From contig NC_061779.1 of NCBI RefSeq assembly GCF_022458985.1, forward strand, positions 16,661,001-16,725,000: a DNA stretch of 64,000 bases, written 5' to 3'. Positions 1 to 17,190 of this stretch are shown here, piece by piece. The stretch comes from Mugil cephalus. Lineage: Eukaryota; Chordata; Actinopteri; Mugiliformes; Mugilidae. Both the position numbers and the translations under genes were made by a program. Position 1 is the first letter of the stretch; each line of letters opens with the position of its first letter. A model generated the notes under the pieces. It made no database searches. It was given only the letters and a program-made list of their open reading frames with translations, and was not told where the DNA came from.

Positions 1-1487
1 CTGTGCCGCATTTGGCCCAGATCCACCCGTCTGCCATGATGTAAATAATCACGTGTGCCTGAGGGAGCACTTGGCACATTGTGTTCTCCGTCGGGGCTAA
101 ATGAAGGCTAAGGAGAGCTCGAAAGCCGAGGAAGTTCCAGTCAGCCGCGGCGACTGAGGTCTGTAGCTGCGAATGCTACACAAGGGCTCCTGGCAATGTG
201 AACCAAAGCAGCAGCACTGCACCACTGATTGAGTGCACTCTAGTAGTGAGTGAGAAAGACATGAAACATTGGTTAGCCCAAGGGACTGAACGCAGGCATC
301 TGAAAAGGCTGCGTTTCGCTCCCTCTTTGAGCAAAAGTGGGTCGAGCTATATTAAACTTCAACATCTTTTACAGCAGTCAACGTTGCCCTGACTCAGGAT
401 TCAAACTCTGGTGCTTCTTAAGGCCACGGTTTATTTATGGGTCTCAGATGTATAGTTTTTGCGCCTTAAACGCATTCACATGGCCGAGTGAGGGTTGTTG
501 TGATCATTTCCTAATCTGCAGATTAATCGTTCGGTAGCAGCAAAAATGTCCATCACACTTTCTGAGACGTCAAAATAGGATCCTGGATCTGTATGTTTTA
601 TCTGACCAATGATCCAAAACCTTCACATATTAAGCTCATTATCTTACTATAACAGAGAAGGCAGCTAATTCTCATAACTGAGCAGCTGAAACTAATTCAT
701 TTTGGTGTTTTTGCTCAAAAAAAATGACTGAAACAGTTGATGATTATCCTTCTAATGAGACACCGCGCAATTCTCTGTCTAATCACTTTCTCCATAAAAT
801 GTTAATATGTATAAAATGTTCATAACTGTGGTGAAGCTGCACCGCACTGATACTCATACTCATGTCAGTTTTCATTATAAGAAGAAAAAAAATATTCCAT
901 TTACGTCTGAAGGAAACCGACATGAGGACTGAGTCGGGGGGATAGAGTTACACTAGCCGTCCATCACACATGATTACTGTGTTCTTATTTTAAGGACGAG
1001 CTCTTCCTCACACACTGAACCACGTGAATATTTTGAGAGTTCGTGCAGTTTGTGTGAAAACATTTTCGTGGTGGTTGTGTGTGTGTGTGTGTGTGTGTGT
1101 AACAAACCAGAATCGAACGTCATTTCTGGATCATAATAACGTCTGATACAAAGGAAACTATGTCTCCAGACTGAAGTCTGCCCGCAGAGAGCTTTACGTC
1201 TTTCGACAAAAAAATGGACCGTGCTTGACAGAGACACCGTTTCTGTCACCACTTCTCCTTGACTTCCCCACAAAAGCAGAGCGGTGTGTGAACTGATGGC
1301 TGTAATCAGTTTCCATAATGGGCCACTGCAGACTGTGTTGCAGTCGGGATATCTGACCATAATGTGCAAATGGCTCCTGCAGTGCTTTCTCAGTGAATGG
1401 CCCTCTCTTGCTGTGTGTCATGCTTGACGGTGCACATCAGAGTTGATCAATAACATGACTGTATCCCGATCCACGTCGCAGCCACAG
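1..1487 (+). other. ano3 intron (no exon recognised)
   Basis: No coding exon could be recognised here. The first ano3 exon in the window opens at 1488 in mid-codon, so this stretch should be intron of ano3, whose upstream exons lie outside the window. A short (TG)n run is present at about 1076-1100. Open frames in this stretch are short and resemble nothing known to me. Confidence 0.6.
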
Positions 1488-5932
<4,445 letters not shown>

Positions 5933-8900
5933 CTTTGCCCCCATGTCTCCTTTACATGCTGCACAGCCCTCAGCTCACAGGCACAACCTCCCCTGCCTGC
6001 TTATTTATGTATTTTAGCTTTGAGAGTGTGGATTCACTCGGCTGATTCTGTACACCAAAGACGCCCTCCTAGGATCCTCCTTCAGACCTGCCTAGCTTCA
6101 CCTGCAGCTCTTTCTCTGGCCGTTCCCTCGCCATCTGTTCCACGTCCTGGTTTTCTGGCTCCGGCCTCTCCAGCCCCACCCCGAACCCCTTCACCCGGCT
6201 TCATCCGGCTGATCGCCCCTTGGGTCTGTGCGTCATGGCTTCAGCGGGAAAACCTTTGCAAATGTAATGTTTACTATGCAGATCAAGGGCTGCAGATCAC
6301 CACTGTTCACTTTCTCTGCACCCATCCTGCACTCTCTCTCTGCGTGGCAGCTAGCACTTGGCTTCAACTCTGCAGTTTGGCGCATGGCCGTGTTTTTCTC
6401 CTGTGCGCATCAGCGGAGCCACTTCCGTGTGACCGCGGCACTCAGCATTTTCTCGTTGCAAAGTGATTCCGGTGACGTGGCTACCAAACAAAACTGACAC
6501 TGTTCTTGCAAAGTAGCTGTATATTGCCGCTGAAGCATGCTGAATAGTATCCGCGGACATTTCATTAATCTCAAAGAGAAAAAAAAAAACGACAAAAAAC
6601 AACAGCTCTCGTTGTGGAGGATTTTAACATCCATTCAGTGCATCGGACAGAGAATTCTCTCTGAAATCATATAATAGTGCATGGTAATACTGATTTGTAC
6701 CTTTTGATAGACAGTCTTCGTCTTGATGCCTGGTTCACGTGTGTCGGTGCTCAGTATGTTAATCTCCGTGCTACTGCTGAGCTTGAGTGTCTTGAGTTGA
6801 GGAAATGTGAACTTAGTGCAATTTTGATCGTGCCTACAGTGTAACAATATGACTGCGCACCACAAATGTGTCACCAACATCACGTGTGCCTGTGTTGTGC
6901 AGCCCGTGCTTTTTCTAAGTGCAAGAATTAATCTCTCTCCTCGTCGTGTTGTCCGATCTGCCGTAAACTCCCTGAACTCTCCCGTCCAGGGTTTGTTTTG
7001 GATGTGAGTCACACCGCAGTACTACCTACCTACTCGGGTCTCGGCTAGCGTCGACGTTGTACGTTGTAATGTGACTCCAGCCATGAACAATGTATACACA
7101 CACACACGCATGCAGGATCCACAAATCTGCTCTTCCGTTCTGCCCTCGCAGTCTGGTTTTCATTTGCTGCTGGAAGCCCCTGGAGCGTGGTTGAAGCTTG
7201 GATCACTTAGAAATACCTGTGGCTTGGATGTTCAGTTTGCAAAGAACATCCATCCACTGTTCCTCACTCACAACACATAAGCTTCTGTTCCAGTCTTTTA
7301 TTAAAATACGCCCTCGGACACGGTTTCAGCTACTCTCTGACTTTCATCAGTGGGAAATAGAGGAACTCGGGTTTTCTTAAAAACGGAGTGATGACATTGC
7401 CTTTTTTTTTGTTGTGGTCAGTTGTGATGCCACGGATTAGAGCAGCAGGTTTTTTCGCCCAGTGAACTCAGGAAAATAGGCGTCCTGACCGATACGTCGA
7501 CCCATCTGTGAGGCTGAATCGGAATGAGGATCATTTCCTTCTTCATTCACGCCTCATTCAGATGGAGAGTTGTGGAATGTGTGGAGTGAAGTGTGTTAAT
7601 GGGCAGGTTTTGTATTCGGCGCGTGAGGGGGTGACCCAGACACTTCAGGTCATATTGATCATGTGATGGTTAAAATGCAACCATGTTATGCACAGTAGAA
7701 AAGAAAGCTACACCAGTCCAACATCTGAAGGGAATATCACTACCCTGATTGCATCGCACAACACTAAAACGTAGTGTTCGTTTGAAAGGAATCTGTCCTT
7801 TTTTTTTGTTGTTCTCCCTGCTTTTGTATATACATTTTATGACGTGTGTAACGTTTTTATACTTTTAAATTTTGAGCTGTCAGTGTGAGCTCACCTGTTC
7901 TCACCCTCAGACTGGCAAAGCGACGTCCACATTTCTCAGGTGTCCTCTGAATGTTTGCAGATGATCGAATTTTTATCATATTTTCTAAGATGCAATCAAA
8001 AGGTGTCCTGCTTTATTTAGATATAAATATTTTTGCACTGCAGTGCTTTTGCATGACTATGATGCACACACGGTAAAAGGCATGTTTGTTTCGTTTCTTA
8101 TTGCTTCATGGTTGTTTGTATATGAGAGCGGATTAGAAATAATGAAAGACGTCGGTCAAAAGTAAATACGTTCGTGTCATTTTCAATACACGTTGTTCCA
8201 TTCGTATAAGAGAGAGATCTGGCTTTAAATCTTGTTCTGATCCTTAGAAAACTAGTCCAGGTTGTCAGAATATCTTCCCTGCTATGTGAACATTGAAAAT
8301 CTATGCATGTCGTTATCCTCGAGTGCTACGTTTCTTTTAAAGATGCAGATGTAAATGTTCTGGTACGTTTGTACTGTAGAGTATGCATGACTTTAACACC
8401 TGCTTTGAGCAGCGCTAACTTCTGTAAAGTAGTTAAAAGCGTCTTAAACATATCACCTCCCCCCTTTTCCCGGCGTTGATCATTTCTGGAGGACGGCCCA
8501 GGCTTGTTGACGAGACAGGATTCTATTCTGCAAGAGTATTTTCTAAATAAACAACCCTAAACTGATTAATATAATCTGTTGTGGGATTTCAAGGAGAGTC
8601 TGATCAAGTCCTTCTTCTGTTTGGACACTCAGCTGAGAATTATTATTATTATGTTTACCCCCAAACAGCTTAAGTGTTTCACCAAAAGGGGATAGTGTTC
8701 ATTTCGTGAACGAATAATTACATGACCTTGGATGTGCGATTTGGCCGGCTACTAATTATTTCCGGATGGATCTTCATCAGTTCACCTTGATGCAAATGCT
8801 GCACAGTGGTGGAAAGGCGTTCTTCACGCCTTCCACCGTCGGCAATAGCACAACATGGCTGTATAATAAGTAATAATGGCGTGACCTTGCACATCTCCAA

Positions 8901-9180
8901 AAACAGCAGTCTCAAGGGAGATTAGATTTTGTGTTCGACACTAATAGGATTGTGCTAGAGCAGTGTTGTACTCGATGTTGAAGAACAGCGACGTTAGCCC
9001 CGTAGATTTAACTGTACAGTAGGACGATATCAGTTGTGACATGAAGTGTATCAATGACATTGTTTACCTCGCTCCTGTTTACATGTAAAAACATACTGAG
9101 ATGTATAAAAGTAATGTAACATAAAATTATTTGGATATCACTCTTTTCTGTAATAAATCATGGATTGTATCTTTTAAATC
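5933..9180 (+). other. ano3: ano3 3' untranslated region (probable)
   Basis: No gene is seen after the ano3 stop codon. The stretch is AT-rich with short non-conserved frames. Candidate poly(A) signals AATAAA lie at 8546-8551 and 9152-9157, so a 3'UTR of about 2.6 or 3.2 kb is plausible. The end point is inferred. Confidence 0.5.
8546..8551 (+). terminator. Candidate poly(A) signal, ano3
   Basis: AATAAA on the coding strand downstream of ano3. A second copy at 9152-9157 could be the distal site. Which is used cannot be told from sequence. Confidence 0.4.
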
Positions 9181-12100
9181 AAATCTCCTCTCTTTTTTTT
9201 TCTTCTAGTATAATAATAATAAAAACATAGCCCGGCTTATTTTTCCCTTCACTATCATCACAAACCGCAAATCTTCTTGCCAGACACTGTTCATATAACA
9301 TATTGTTAAAAGGATTTTGTTTCTATAACAAAGCCATTATCTGTAGCAGTTTCCCCACCACGTTGATGCTGCCACGGCTGCTCGGCCTTCACTACTAACT
9401 GCTTTTCCATTCATGTCATGTCGGTTAACACTAGCTTCCATTTTTTACGGTGAAGTCTAAACAGTCCAGAAGAAATATGCACAGATTTGGTTTACTTTGA
9501 GCTCCGCTGACAGATGGTTGGTACTTTTATTATTTCCTCTGAGATATTTCCTTTCTCCTCTCTGACTTACAGACGTTACACACTGGCCGAAAAAGCTGTG
9601 GTTTCACGTTCCCACTATTGTTGGCACTTAGGCAGAAAACAGCGATGCAGAGGAGGATTTATACATTTTCATTTTGTTGACTCAGATCATCATTTAGTTT
9701 AATAAAAGTAGTCATGACACACAAATTAGAAGCTCTGCAGTCCAGTCTGCTGTGTGCGCTTGTGCTGAGTGTTTTTTGTTTGTTAAGAGATGCACCAAAG
9801 CACACAAACAGAGCAACAGTTAAAGAACATTTAAATGCATCTGGGTGTGTATTTGTTTGTTTGTTTTTTCCCCACATAAATAATTCATTAAAATGTCATC
9901 TTGCTTTGTGTTCAACTCCAAACTCCCGACTGACAGATGATCTGAAATACCAGACTGAAGGAAAAAAATGACTCAGCACAAAAAAATACTGCTAATACAG
10001 GAAAGCGAGTCTGACATTTTTGCTTTTTGTGTCTAGCTGCGTCAGTTAGTGGTATTCAGAAGGGCGTAAGGTTAAACCTGTGGGTTGACTGCTTAAACAG
10101 AAGCGGCTTTATTTAAATTTCGAGCTGAGCTGTTTTCCAGGTTGGATGTACCGTACATTAAATCCAACCACAGCATCGTATGTCAGTGAATTTAACCACC
10201 TTTCCACTCACACAGACTGCAGACATTAGATACTGGTCTCTAAGAGCACCTTCATGCCACTGATGTTATTCACTCAGCACAGATTTACAGTTCAGGTTAG
10301 GAAGGTAATCAATGGGGGCTTAAATCCAGCAGCACTAAACAGGACAGGGAGCAGAAGATGGCCAGCGGGGGACAAAGGAGTCACAAAATGTCATCCACAT
10401 GTCACCAGAGCACTCAGCTAGCTGTGTATTGAATGTTGTTTGTTTTGAAACATGTCTTTCTTTCGCACACAAGACACATTTTGTGAAATAATCTTCTCCA
10501 GACTTTTTTCCTGCCTAGTCAGTGTTTAGGCATGTCGGTGTAATGACTCAAACACTTCAACCAGACTAAACTGGTCACTGTAAGCTTATGTTAAGGAGGG
10601 ACTTCCATGACATATTGTGAGGACATGATTATGATCCCCAGAGGAGGTTTTAGCACCATCAGCTAACAAATATATCAAAATCTCAGTTTTGTTTTCTTTG
10701 GTGATTCAAAGTGTGTTTTTGAAAGTCTGCTCACAAATATATCATCCGTGAGTTGAACATCTGAACATTTACTGTAGACAAGCTTTGACTAAAGTTTGAA
10801 ATATTCCCATGGTAACTAGGAACAATGCACAATGGACAAACAGACCCATTCATTACGTACTTCATCGTGACGTCACAATGTTAACTGGGGCAAAACAGAG
10901 GGTCTGTCTCTTTCAACCATGAAAATGTTGTCTTGCTCTTTTTTGGTGCCAAAACCAAAAAATAAAAAATACTACCAGCCACTGCCAGTCGTAACGAACT
11001 TTGATTTGACGTTGGCGATTAAAAGAAAGGACTGGAGTGAGACAATCAACAACGTGTACACTTAATATCAGATAACATTAATACGTGATGCATCATCAGT
11101 TTCAGTCTGGATAACATTATGGGTTTGAATAAACCGTGACTGAAATTACGTCAAGTTAATGCTTATTCAGGGGATCCTTGTTACACTTTAAAGCTAATGC
11201 TAACCGCTAGCTAACGCAACGTTAGTTACGTGTTTCAGGGGCGTCCAAGCAGAAGTTGTATTTGCTACGTTACCCTCCACAGTGGCTCCACTTACTTCTT
11301 GTAATATCTTTGTTGGAAAGGCTTCACTTCATAAAGACAGACCAGACTTCGTCCCCTCTGTGTCCTCCTTTGATCAAATCTTCCATTCAGTGAGAGTGTA
11401 GGGGTCGGTAAATATAGTCCCATCAGTCAGAGTCTTTTTAAAATAACACTCATGGTCTCAGGGAGTGAGTGTATTATTATATTCTCTAAAATATGTGTTT
11501 TCCTCGTCTATTTGTGCCAAAACAGTCCATCAATCCAGAAATATGCTAACCACCGTTCACAAGCTGTAATGTTTGAGATGTTTGGCATCCAGTTAAGCCC
11601 CACCCCCCAGAAAATGTCACACGTTTTCAGTTGTTTGTTCTGTTAATTTAACTCCGAGTCATCCAAAACCAATTTTAATTAATTGTTTACTGTCCATTTT
11701 TGATAATATTACAAAAAAGCAATAAAACAAAATCTATCTTTTTTTCATGCATTTGCACAGCAGCTGGTGAAGACGGGTGCAGCAGGCATTTTTTTTTTTT
11801 TTTTTTTTTTAATTGCACAGCTGGATGACAGAGCCGTAAATTCAGATATGAAGAGTGAGCAACTGCAGTGGCAGATGAGCTTGGCTGAGTAAAGCCTTAA
11901 GCCTTGAAAGGAGGCAGCCTTGAATTACTATGCTGGATGGATGAAGAGGCAGACACCTCTACAGAAGGTCAAAGTCAAATCTGCTTTTCATGCATTCAGG
12001 GACTTTAATAAGTTTGATTCATTGTATTGTCTGCCGCTAAGACTTCTGTTATCACCACAGCCTTTGCTATTACTATTCTTCCTATTTTATTAGATGGTAA

Positions 12101-15100
12101 CAGTACGTCTGCTGTATGTCTAAGAGTTCACAGAATTATCATTTAGGAAAAGTACATCTGTGCCTTGGAATGAATGTGTGAACATTTTACCATTTTGTTT
12201 GCATGCAAAGAAAACATTGTCTCTAAAGTGGAAGCTGCTCCAGAGCAAACATGAACCAATGAATCCAACATGTTGCGCTGTCAAAATGTGTTCTGTTACA
12301 TCTGCTTGGCCAATGTAACACACACATGAGTCTTACTGGTTAAATAAAGTTATATATATTTACATTAACTTTTGTCAGTTCAGGTGTCGGTTCAGTATAC
12401 GCACCACAAAGTCCTGACAGAGGCCACCATTGGACGCACACTGTAGTGAATGTGTCAGAGGCGATTCCAGGGTCAGAGCTTTAAGGATGCTGAGAACTTG
12501 AAATAATTTGCTTAACACCAGCACTACAGTTACTGACATGTGAGCCGTCCTGCTGCTGTGGACAAGATGAATCATTATTCGTGGTGCACTGATAAGCACA
12601 GAGGGCTGAGGAGGCTGGGGGATAGTTTTTAACCAAAAACATTGGTTTTCTTCTGACTTAATCTGCAAATGATTAACATTCTGCAGATAATTAGAAGAGC
12701 AGGGTCAGCGATGAAGCATGGAGGTCACTGCTTTCACTGGAGACAGTCCAGAGAGTCGGGGTCAAGGCTGAATAAAGAGCTTATTTTCCATCAACATTGT
12801 TCAGTTTAATTCTATCAGGGGCTTTACAGAATAAAAACCAATTTGCTCTATTGAATACACATTTTTAACTTTCCGCTGCTGAATTTCCAGTGGACTCATT
12901 ATTTGATGCTCCCACTTTCCAGCAGAGTTTGTGACCTTGTTGCTTTTAAACGGTGTTGAGCGCGTGGGCTTATGAAAGTGTTATTATTCAACTGCCTTTC
13001 AGACAGAGAGAACAGAACTACATACGGATTTAAAGCTACAGAGACTGAAAGAAAGCTCGAAATGTTTTAAATTACATCACAATCTATTTAGGCTACCGAC
13101 GTGAGAACTTCTTCTCTTACAGTTGGTTCAGTCGGACTGAACCCGAGACTTACACTTTATCTTTTGGTGTATTACTTGTGATCAGTCTCTTCCGTTGCTG
13201 CACAGGGAAATATTTTTATTTCAAGTGATCCGTCTGTTTTTGTCGTGTCACATAAACAAGACTCCTTAAGGAATAATGATGTGTTTATGAAGAACTATTT
13301 GGTATAAAACCAAATGTGTCATCTCGCATTTACTAATCTGTCCATTTATTTGCGGCCTGAACACACTATTCTCCACTTTCCCTTTTATTCACAACAATTT
13401 CTCATTTGAACTAACACTCAAGAACAAATGTTGATGTGAAAAATGCTCCAAATTTAGGCATTTGCAAAGTGGAACTACAGCAACATGTGGGTGATTAGGC
13501 TGCATTACTTGAATTGAATTTTTAAATTAATCCCCGCTGCTTCCAGTCGGGATTTAGTCAAAGTAAATCCAAAACTCATGGCCACCATCTGCAAACGCTG
13601 CTCGTGCTGAGGGTTTTCAAACTGATTAATGCTCAGCAGGCCAGCGTGGTACATGCAAATGAACTCACCAATTCTTCTGACTGACATGTAATGAACATGA
13701 AGTCATTAACAATCGCCGCGAGCCTGTGAGTCAGCTGTCTGTTTCTCCTGCCTCCCACACAGCCTGCAGGCCCTCGACCTCCCGCTCCCTCTGATCAGCG
13801 CTGCGAGGAAACCCATCATCAGCTGAAAGTCCAAACTACAGACTTGGGGCCTCCTTGGTCGCACACACTGACTCACACACACACACAAACAAACATAACC
13901 TTACACAACAGAGGATCAACGAGAACATCCCTTCCAACTCCGCTAAATTGTGTTTGTTGTTACATGTGCTGCTCCATCTGCTTTCACCCTGCAGTACCCC
14001 GTTCTGCCTTGGCAAGCCGACCAGTTTACTCTATCAGTGTTTACGCTGAGGGACGCTGTATTTATTCAGGTGTGTAACTCACGAAGACACAGAGAAAGCC
14101 TGCATGCCAAGAATCCTCAAGCCGTCTATGCTCGTATCCTTCATTCAACAGTGGGTTCAGAAGGGCAGCGGTGGTTTTTCTACTTTCTCTGATGCTTCCT
14201 TTTTTTTCTTTTTCTTTTACTATACTGGTTGTCCAAGGCTGATGTAAAGTGCAACACGTTTCTCACACTTGTTCTAATGTCCAACTGAAGCGTACTTCCA
14301 CAGATTCATAGCGAATGTTATCATCATACAGTTATGAGTCAGCAGAGAGAATAGCAGCCTCAGTTCAGGGTTTAATTAATCAAGTTATGTTTGTAATGTT
14401 CAGTAGATTTACTATATTTGTTCAGTCACTTGGGACCAGTTAGCAGATAGCTGGAGAACAGTGTAGATTTTAGATTTTAACTTAACCCAAGATGGGACTG
14501 AAGACCAAGCAACAAAAACTCTGGGAGGTTTAAAATTAAATGCAACACAGAAGTGCCAAAAACTGCTCACTATCCAACTTTACAGCAGAAAAAAAGCACG
14601 TTTGGTACCAAAATGCATGACAACTGAGTGGTGTATTTGTTTGTAACTCGTCTGTTGTATTAAGAGTTAAAGCTATACATAATTAAAGGTGCGTCTGCTC
14701 TGAGAAACAGGTGGATGTTGTCTCATGTTTCTAGTCGTCTGCCAAGGCATCGCAGAGCTCCACCTCTTAACCCATTTTTGCATTAGTCAGGTGTTGGTGT
14801 CAGAATCAGGGGACGACGACAGACATGAGCCACATAATCTGAACTTCATACCCATTCTCCAGGAATCCAGCTACCAAATGTAGGACAGTGTTACTCTATA
14901 TAAATAAAATAAAAGTTATCAGTATGTAACACTATAATCAATTACTGTTGCTCTAAAAAAATAAACAGCTCATTGTGAACAAATGACATGAACTGTGTCT
15001 TTGTAGTTATCTGCACTTTCTTAGGTAGTAACAAAAATAGCTTTTGACAAATATGTATTGAAAATCAACCCGTGTACCAGTTCAAGGAGGAGATTTGGAT

Positions 15101-16020
15101 GTATCGCGGCAGGAGAGGGCTGCACTAGTATGGCCAGGTGACTTTCTGACACAAACTGGACCTGAGACATCATTAATTAATGGTATCTGTGACTCTCCTG
15201 CGGTTAGAGGTCAGAAGACCAATTACCTTGCGAAGCTGTGGTCCCTCCTGTTCCCACCTTTCAGCATCACTTGACCAGAGCAATCACCTGAACACCTGCT
15301 CCCATTTATCTCCACAGCTCCCTATGGAGCGGCTATATATATCTGCACAGATTTTAAAAATCTCACATATGAATGATTCAGTCTACTGTGTGTGTATATT
15401 TAAACCTGTGCGCGTCTTATCGACTCTACCAAGCTATCAGCAGCAGCTCCAAACATGTTATGGACCATGAAGGAACGGCTAAAACAGGAAATAGACATTT
15501 CCATTGCGGGTGTTTACTGCTCCCCATATGCTTCCACTTTGTGTGGGTATTTCTGAAATACTGAGAGCCATATCTGAGACCACCCTGCGATGATGTAATT
15601 ATCCAAGACAGGATGTGAAGCAGAGGGGATCGTGGCTCGGGGGACCCCCTCTCTGAGCAGTAATGTAATCACCTGACTGAAGTCATCAGAGTGAGCTCTA
15701 ACTACACCCTCACAGTCTGCCAACAAAAAGAAAAAAAAAGATAAGTAGAACAAATTGACCAGACCGAATAATAATATTTCTGTATGTTGGATTATTATTT
15801 TCTAAACAAAAAGTCAAAGAAATTAATATTGAAAGACATCATATAACAAATACTATAATAATAAATTTGGATTACTTATAAATAATGGTAGATGTACAGC
15901 TACAGACTACTACTAACATAAAAATTATTTTAGACTCAATCTTTAAATTTTGTGCATGAACTACACATTTTCTGTATAAATAGTCCAAACTTATTTTGCT
16001 GGAAAGCAGCCTTTTGATTC
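9181..16020. other. Intergenic region between ano3 and fibin
   Basis: About 6.8 kb with no convincing coding exon on either strand. It contains a T run of about 22 at 11789-11810 and a short (CA)n-rich stretch near 13870-13890. In human, SLC5A12 lies between ANO3 and FIBIN; I see no trace of its exons here. Confidence 0.55.
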
Positions 16021-16027
16021 CGCACTG

Positions 16028-16050
16028 ACACCAGGGGCCACCAGGGGCCC
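16028..16050 (+). promoter_or_regulatory. Tandem CTCF-like motif upstream of fibin
   Basis: Two adjacent copies of CACCAGGGGC, each resembling the CTCF core (CCASYAGRKGGC), end 132 bp before the fibin start codon. They may be promoter or insulator elements; only motif resemblance supports this. Confidence 0.4.
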
Positions 16051-16182
16051 TTCTGACTGCAAAAAGCAGTCTGTGCCTTTTAGCTGACGGGGGGACTGTG
16101 TAACTTGAGTCGGGATGAAAACTGCGCGCTGGATCCGGCTGCCAGTCCAGATGCTGCTCGCCAACCAGAGAGGAGTTGCACG

Positions 16183-16809
16183 ATGGATCCCGTCCCACTG
16201 CTGCTCATCTTAGTCACATCTTGGCCACTTTGCTCGGGAGCCTATACCGGGCCCCTGCAGGCGGAGATCTCCAACGGGACTTTCCATCACTTCTTTGTCC
16301 CGGATGGAGATTACGATGAGACGGAGGACCCCGAGAAGTGCCAAATGCTGTTTAAGTTCTCGGACGTGTACCCGTGTGTGGCCTCGGAGGAGAGCGACAC
16401 CGTGGTGCGGGAGGACTTTGTCATCACCAAGCTGCAGGCGGAGGACTCGGCGCGGCTCCTGGAGAGCATCGGCCGGACCGTGGCGCACGACCTGGACGGA
16501 GAGGACAGCTACGGCAAGTTCCTCCAGCGAGAGATCTCCCAGATCGGCGAGGCCTTTTCGAGCGTGGACAAGTCTCTCCTGGAGCTGGAGGTGAAGTTTA
16601 AACAAAGCCAAGAAACTGAGCTGAGAGAGGAGCAGCAGCTGAACGGCCATGTGGTGAAACAAGTGAGTGACATCAGGGGCGCTCTGAGGGAGACCACCGA
16701 CATCTCCCTGGGACTCAGAGATAAACACGAGCTGCTGTCTCTCATCATTCGTAGTCATGGCACCAGGCTGAGCCGCCTGAAGATCGAGTATCTTAATGTT
16801 GGCTCTTAG
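16183..16809 (+). CDS. fibin: Fin bud initiation factor (fibin)
   Basis: Intron-less gene of 208 codons for a secreted protein that in zebrafish acts in pectoral fin bud initiation. The start at 16183 gives a typical signal peptide (MDPVPLLLILVTSWPLCSG); an in-frame ATG at 16105 would only add a non-hydrophobic 26-residue leader and is disfavoured. Conserved blocks follow: SNGTFHHFFVPDGDYDE near the N terminus, DLDGEDSYGKFL in the middle, a helical FSSVDKSLLELE segment, and the C-terminal LRDKHELLSLIIRSHGTRLSRLK. Length matches the family (human about 211). The NGT near the N terminus is an N-glycosylation sequon. It lies downstream of ano3 on the same strand, as in other vertebrates. Confidence 0.96.
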   Translation: MDPVPLLLILVTSWPLCSGAYTGPLQAEISNGTFHHFFVPDGDYDETEDPEKCQMLFKFSDVYPCVASEESDTVVREDFVITKLQAEDSARLLESIGRTVAHDLDGEDSYGKFLQREISQIGEAFSSVDKSLLELEVKFKQSQETELREEQQLNGHVVKQVSDIRGALRETTDISLGLRDKHELLSLIIRSHGTRLSRLKIEYLNVGS

Positions 16810-17190
16810 TGTTGTTATGGCAGCTTAATGTGTGCATGAATGTGTGTATGTGTGTGAGAGAGAGACGGAGAGACAGCGAAGGGGAGAGGGCCCTCCCGTT
16901 CGGATAAAGTGGTTATTACCATTCCTTGGAGCCGTGTCATTGAACAGAAATATCAACACATTCCTCTGAGTGGGGAGGAAGAAAAGCAATGTGAGCATAA
17001 ATTATGTCTACAAGGAACCCCCCGTGCCACCTCACAGAAAGAGAGTATGAAAACAAAAGCTCTCTAACTGGATTTATTGTCTTCCAGATGATTGAAGAAA
17101 AAAAAAAACTACCAAGGTGCATGATTAAAAAAAATGTTGTTGACATTTTTTAGGTTAAAATAAATGATGCAATAAATATTCATTACATCT
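16810..17190 (+). other. fibin: fibin 3'UTR with poly(A) signals
   Basis: Non-coding sequence after the fibin stop. It contains a TGTG/GAGA-rich stretch and AATAAA signals at 17159-17164 and 17171-17176, so a 3'UTR of about 0.4 kb is likely. Confidence 0.55.

Noticed and set aside
9181-16020. Remnant of slc5a12 or muc15 between ano3 and fibin
   Set aside because: No frame shows the multi-span transporter or mucin signatures; only short random frames occur.
16105-16182. Upstream in-frame start for fibin
   Set aside because: It would bury the signal peptide behind 26 non-hydrophobic residues that match nothing in the family.
16210-16758. 182-codon open frame on the minus strand across fibin
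   Set aside because: It is the antisense shadow of the fibin coding exon, has no recognisable domain and is explained by GC-rich codon use.
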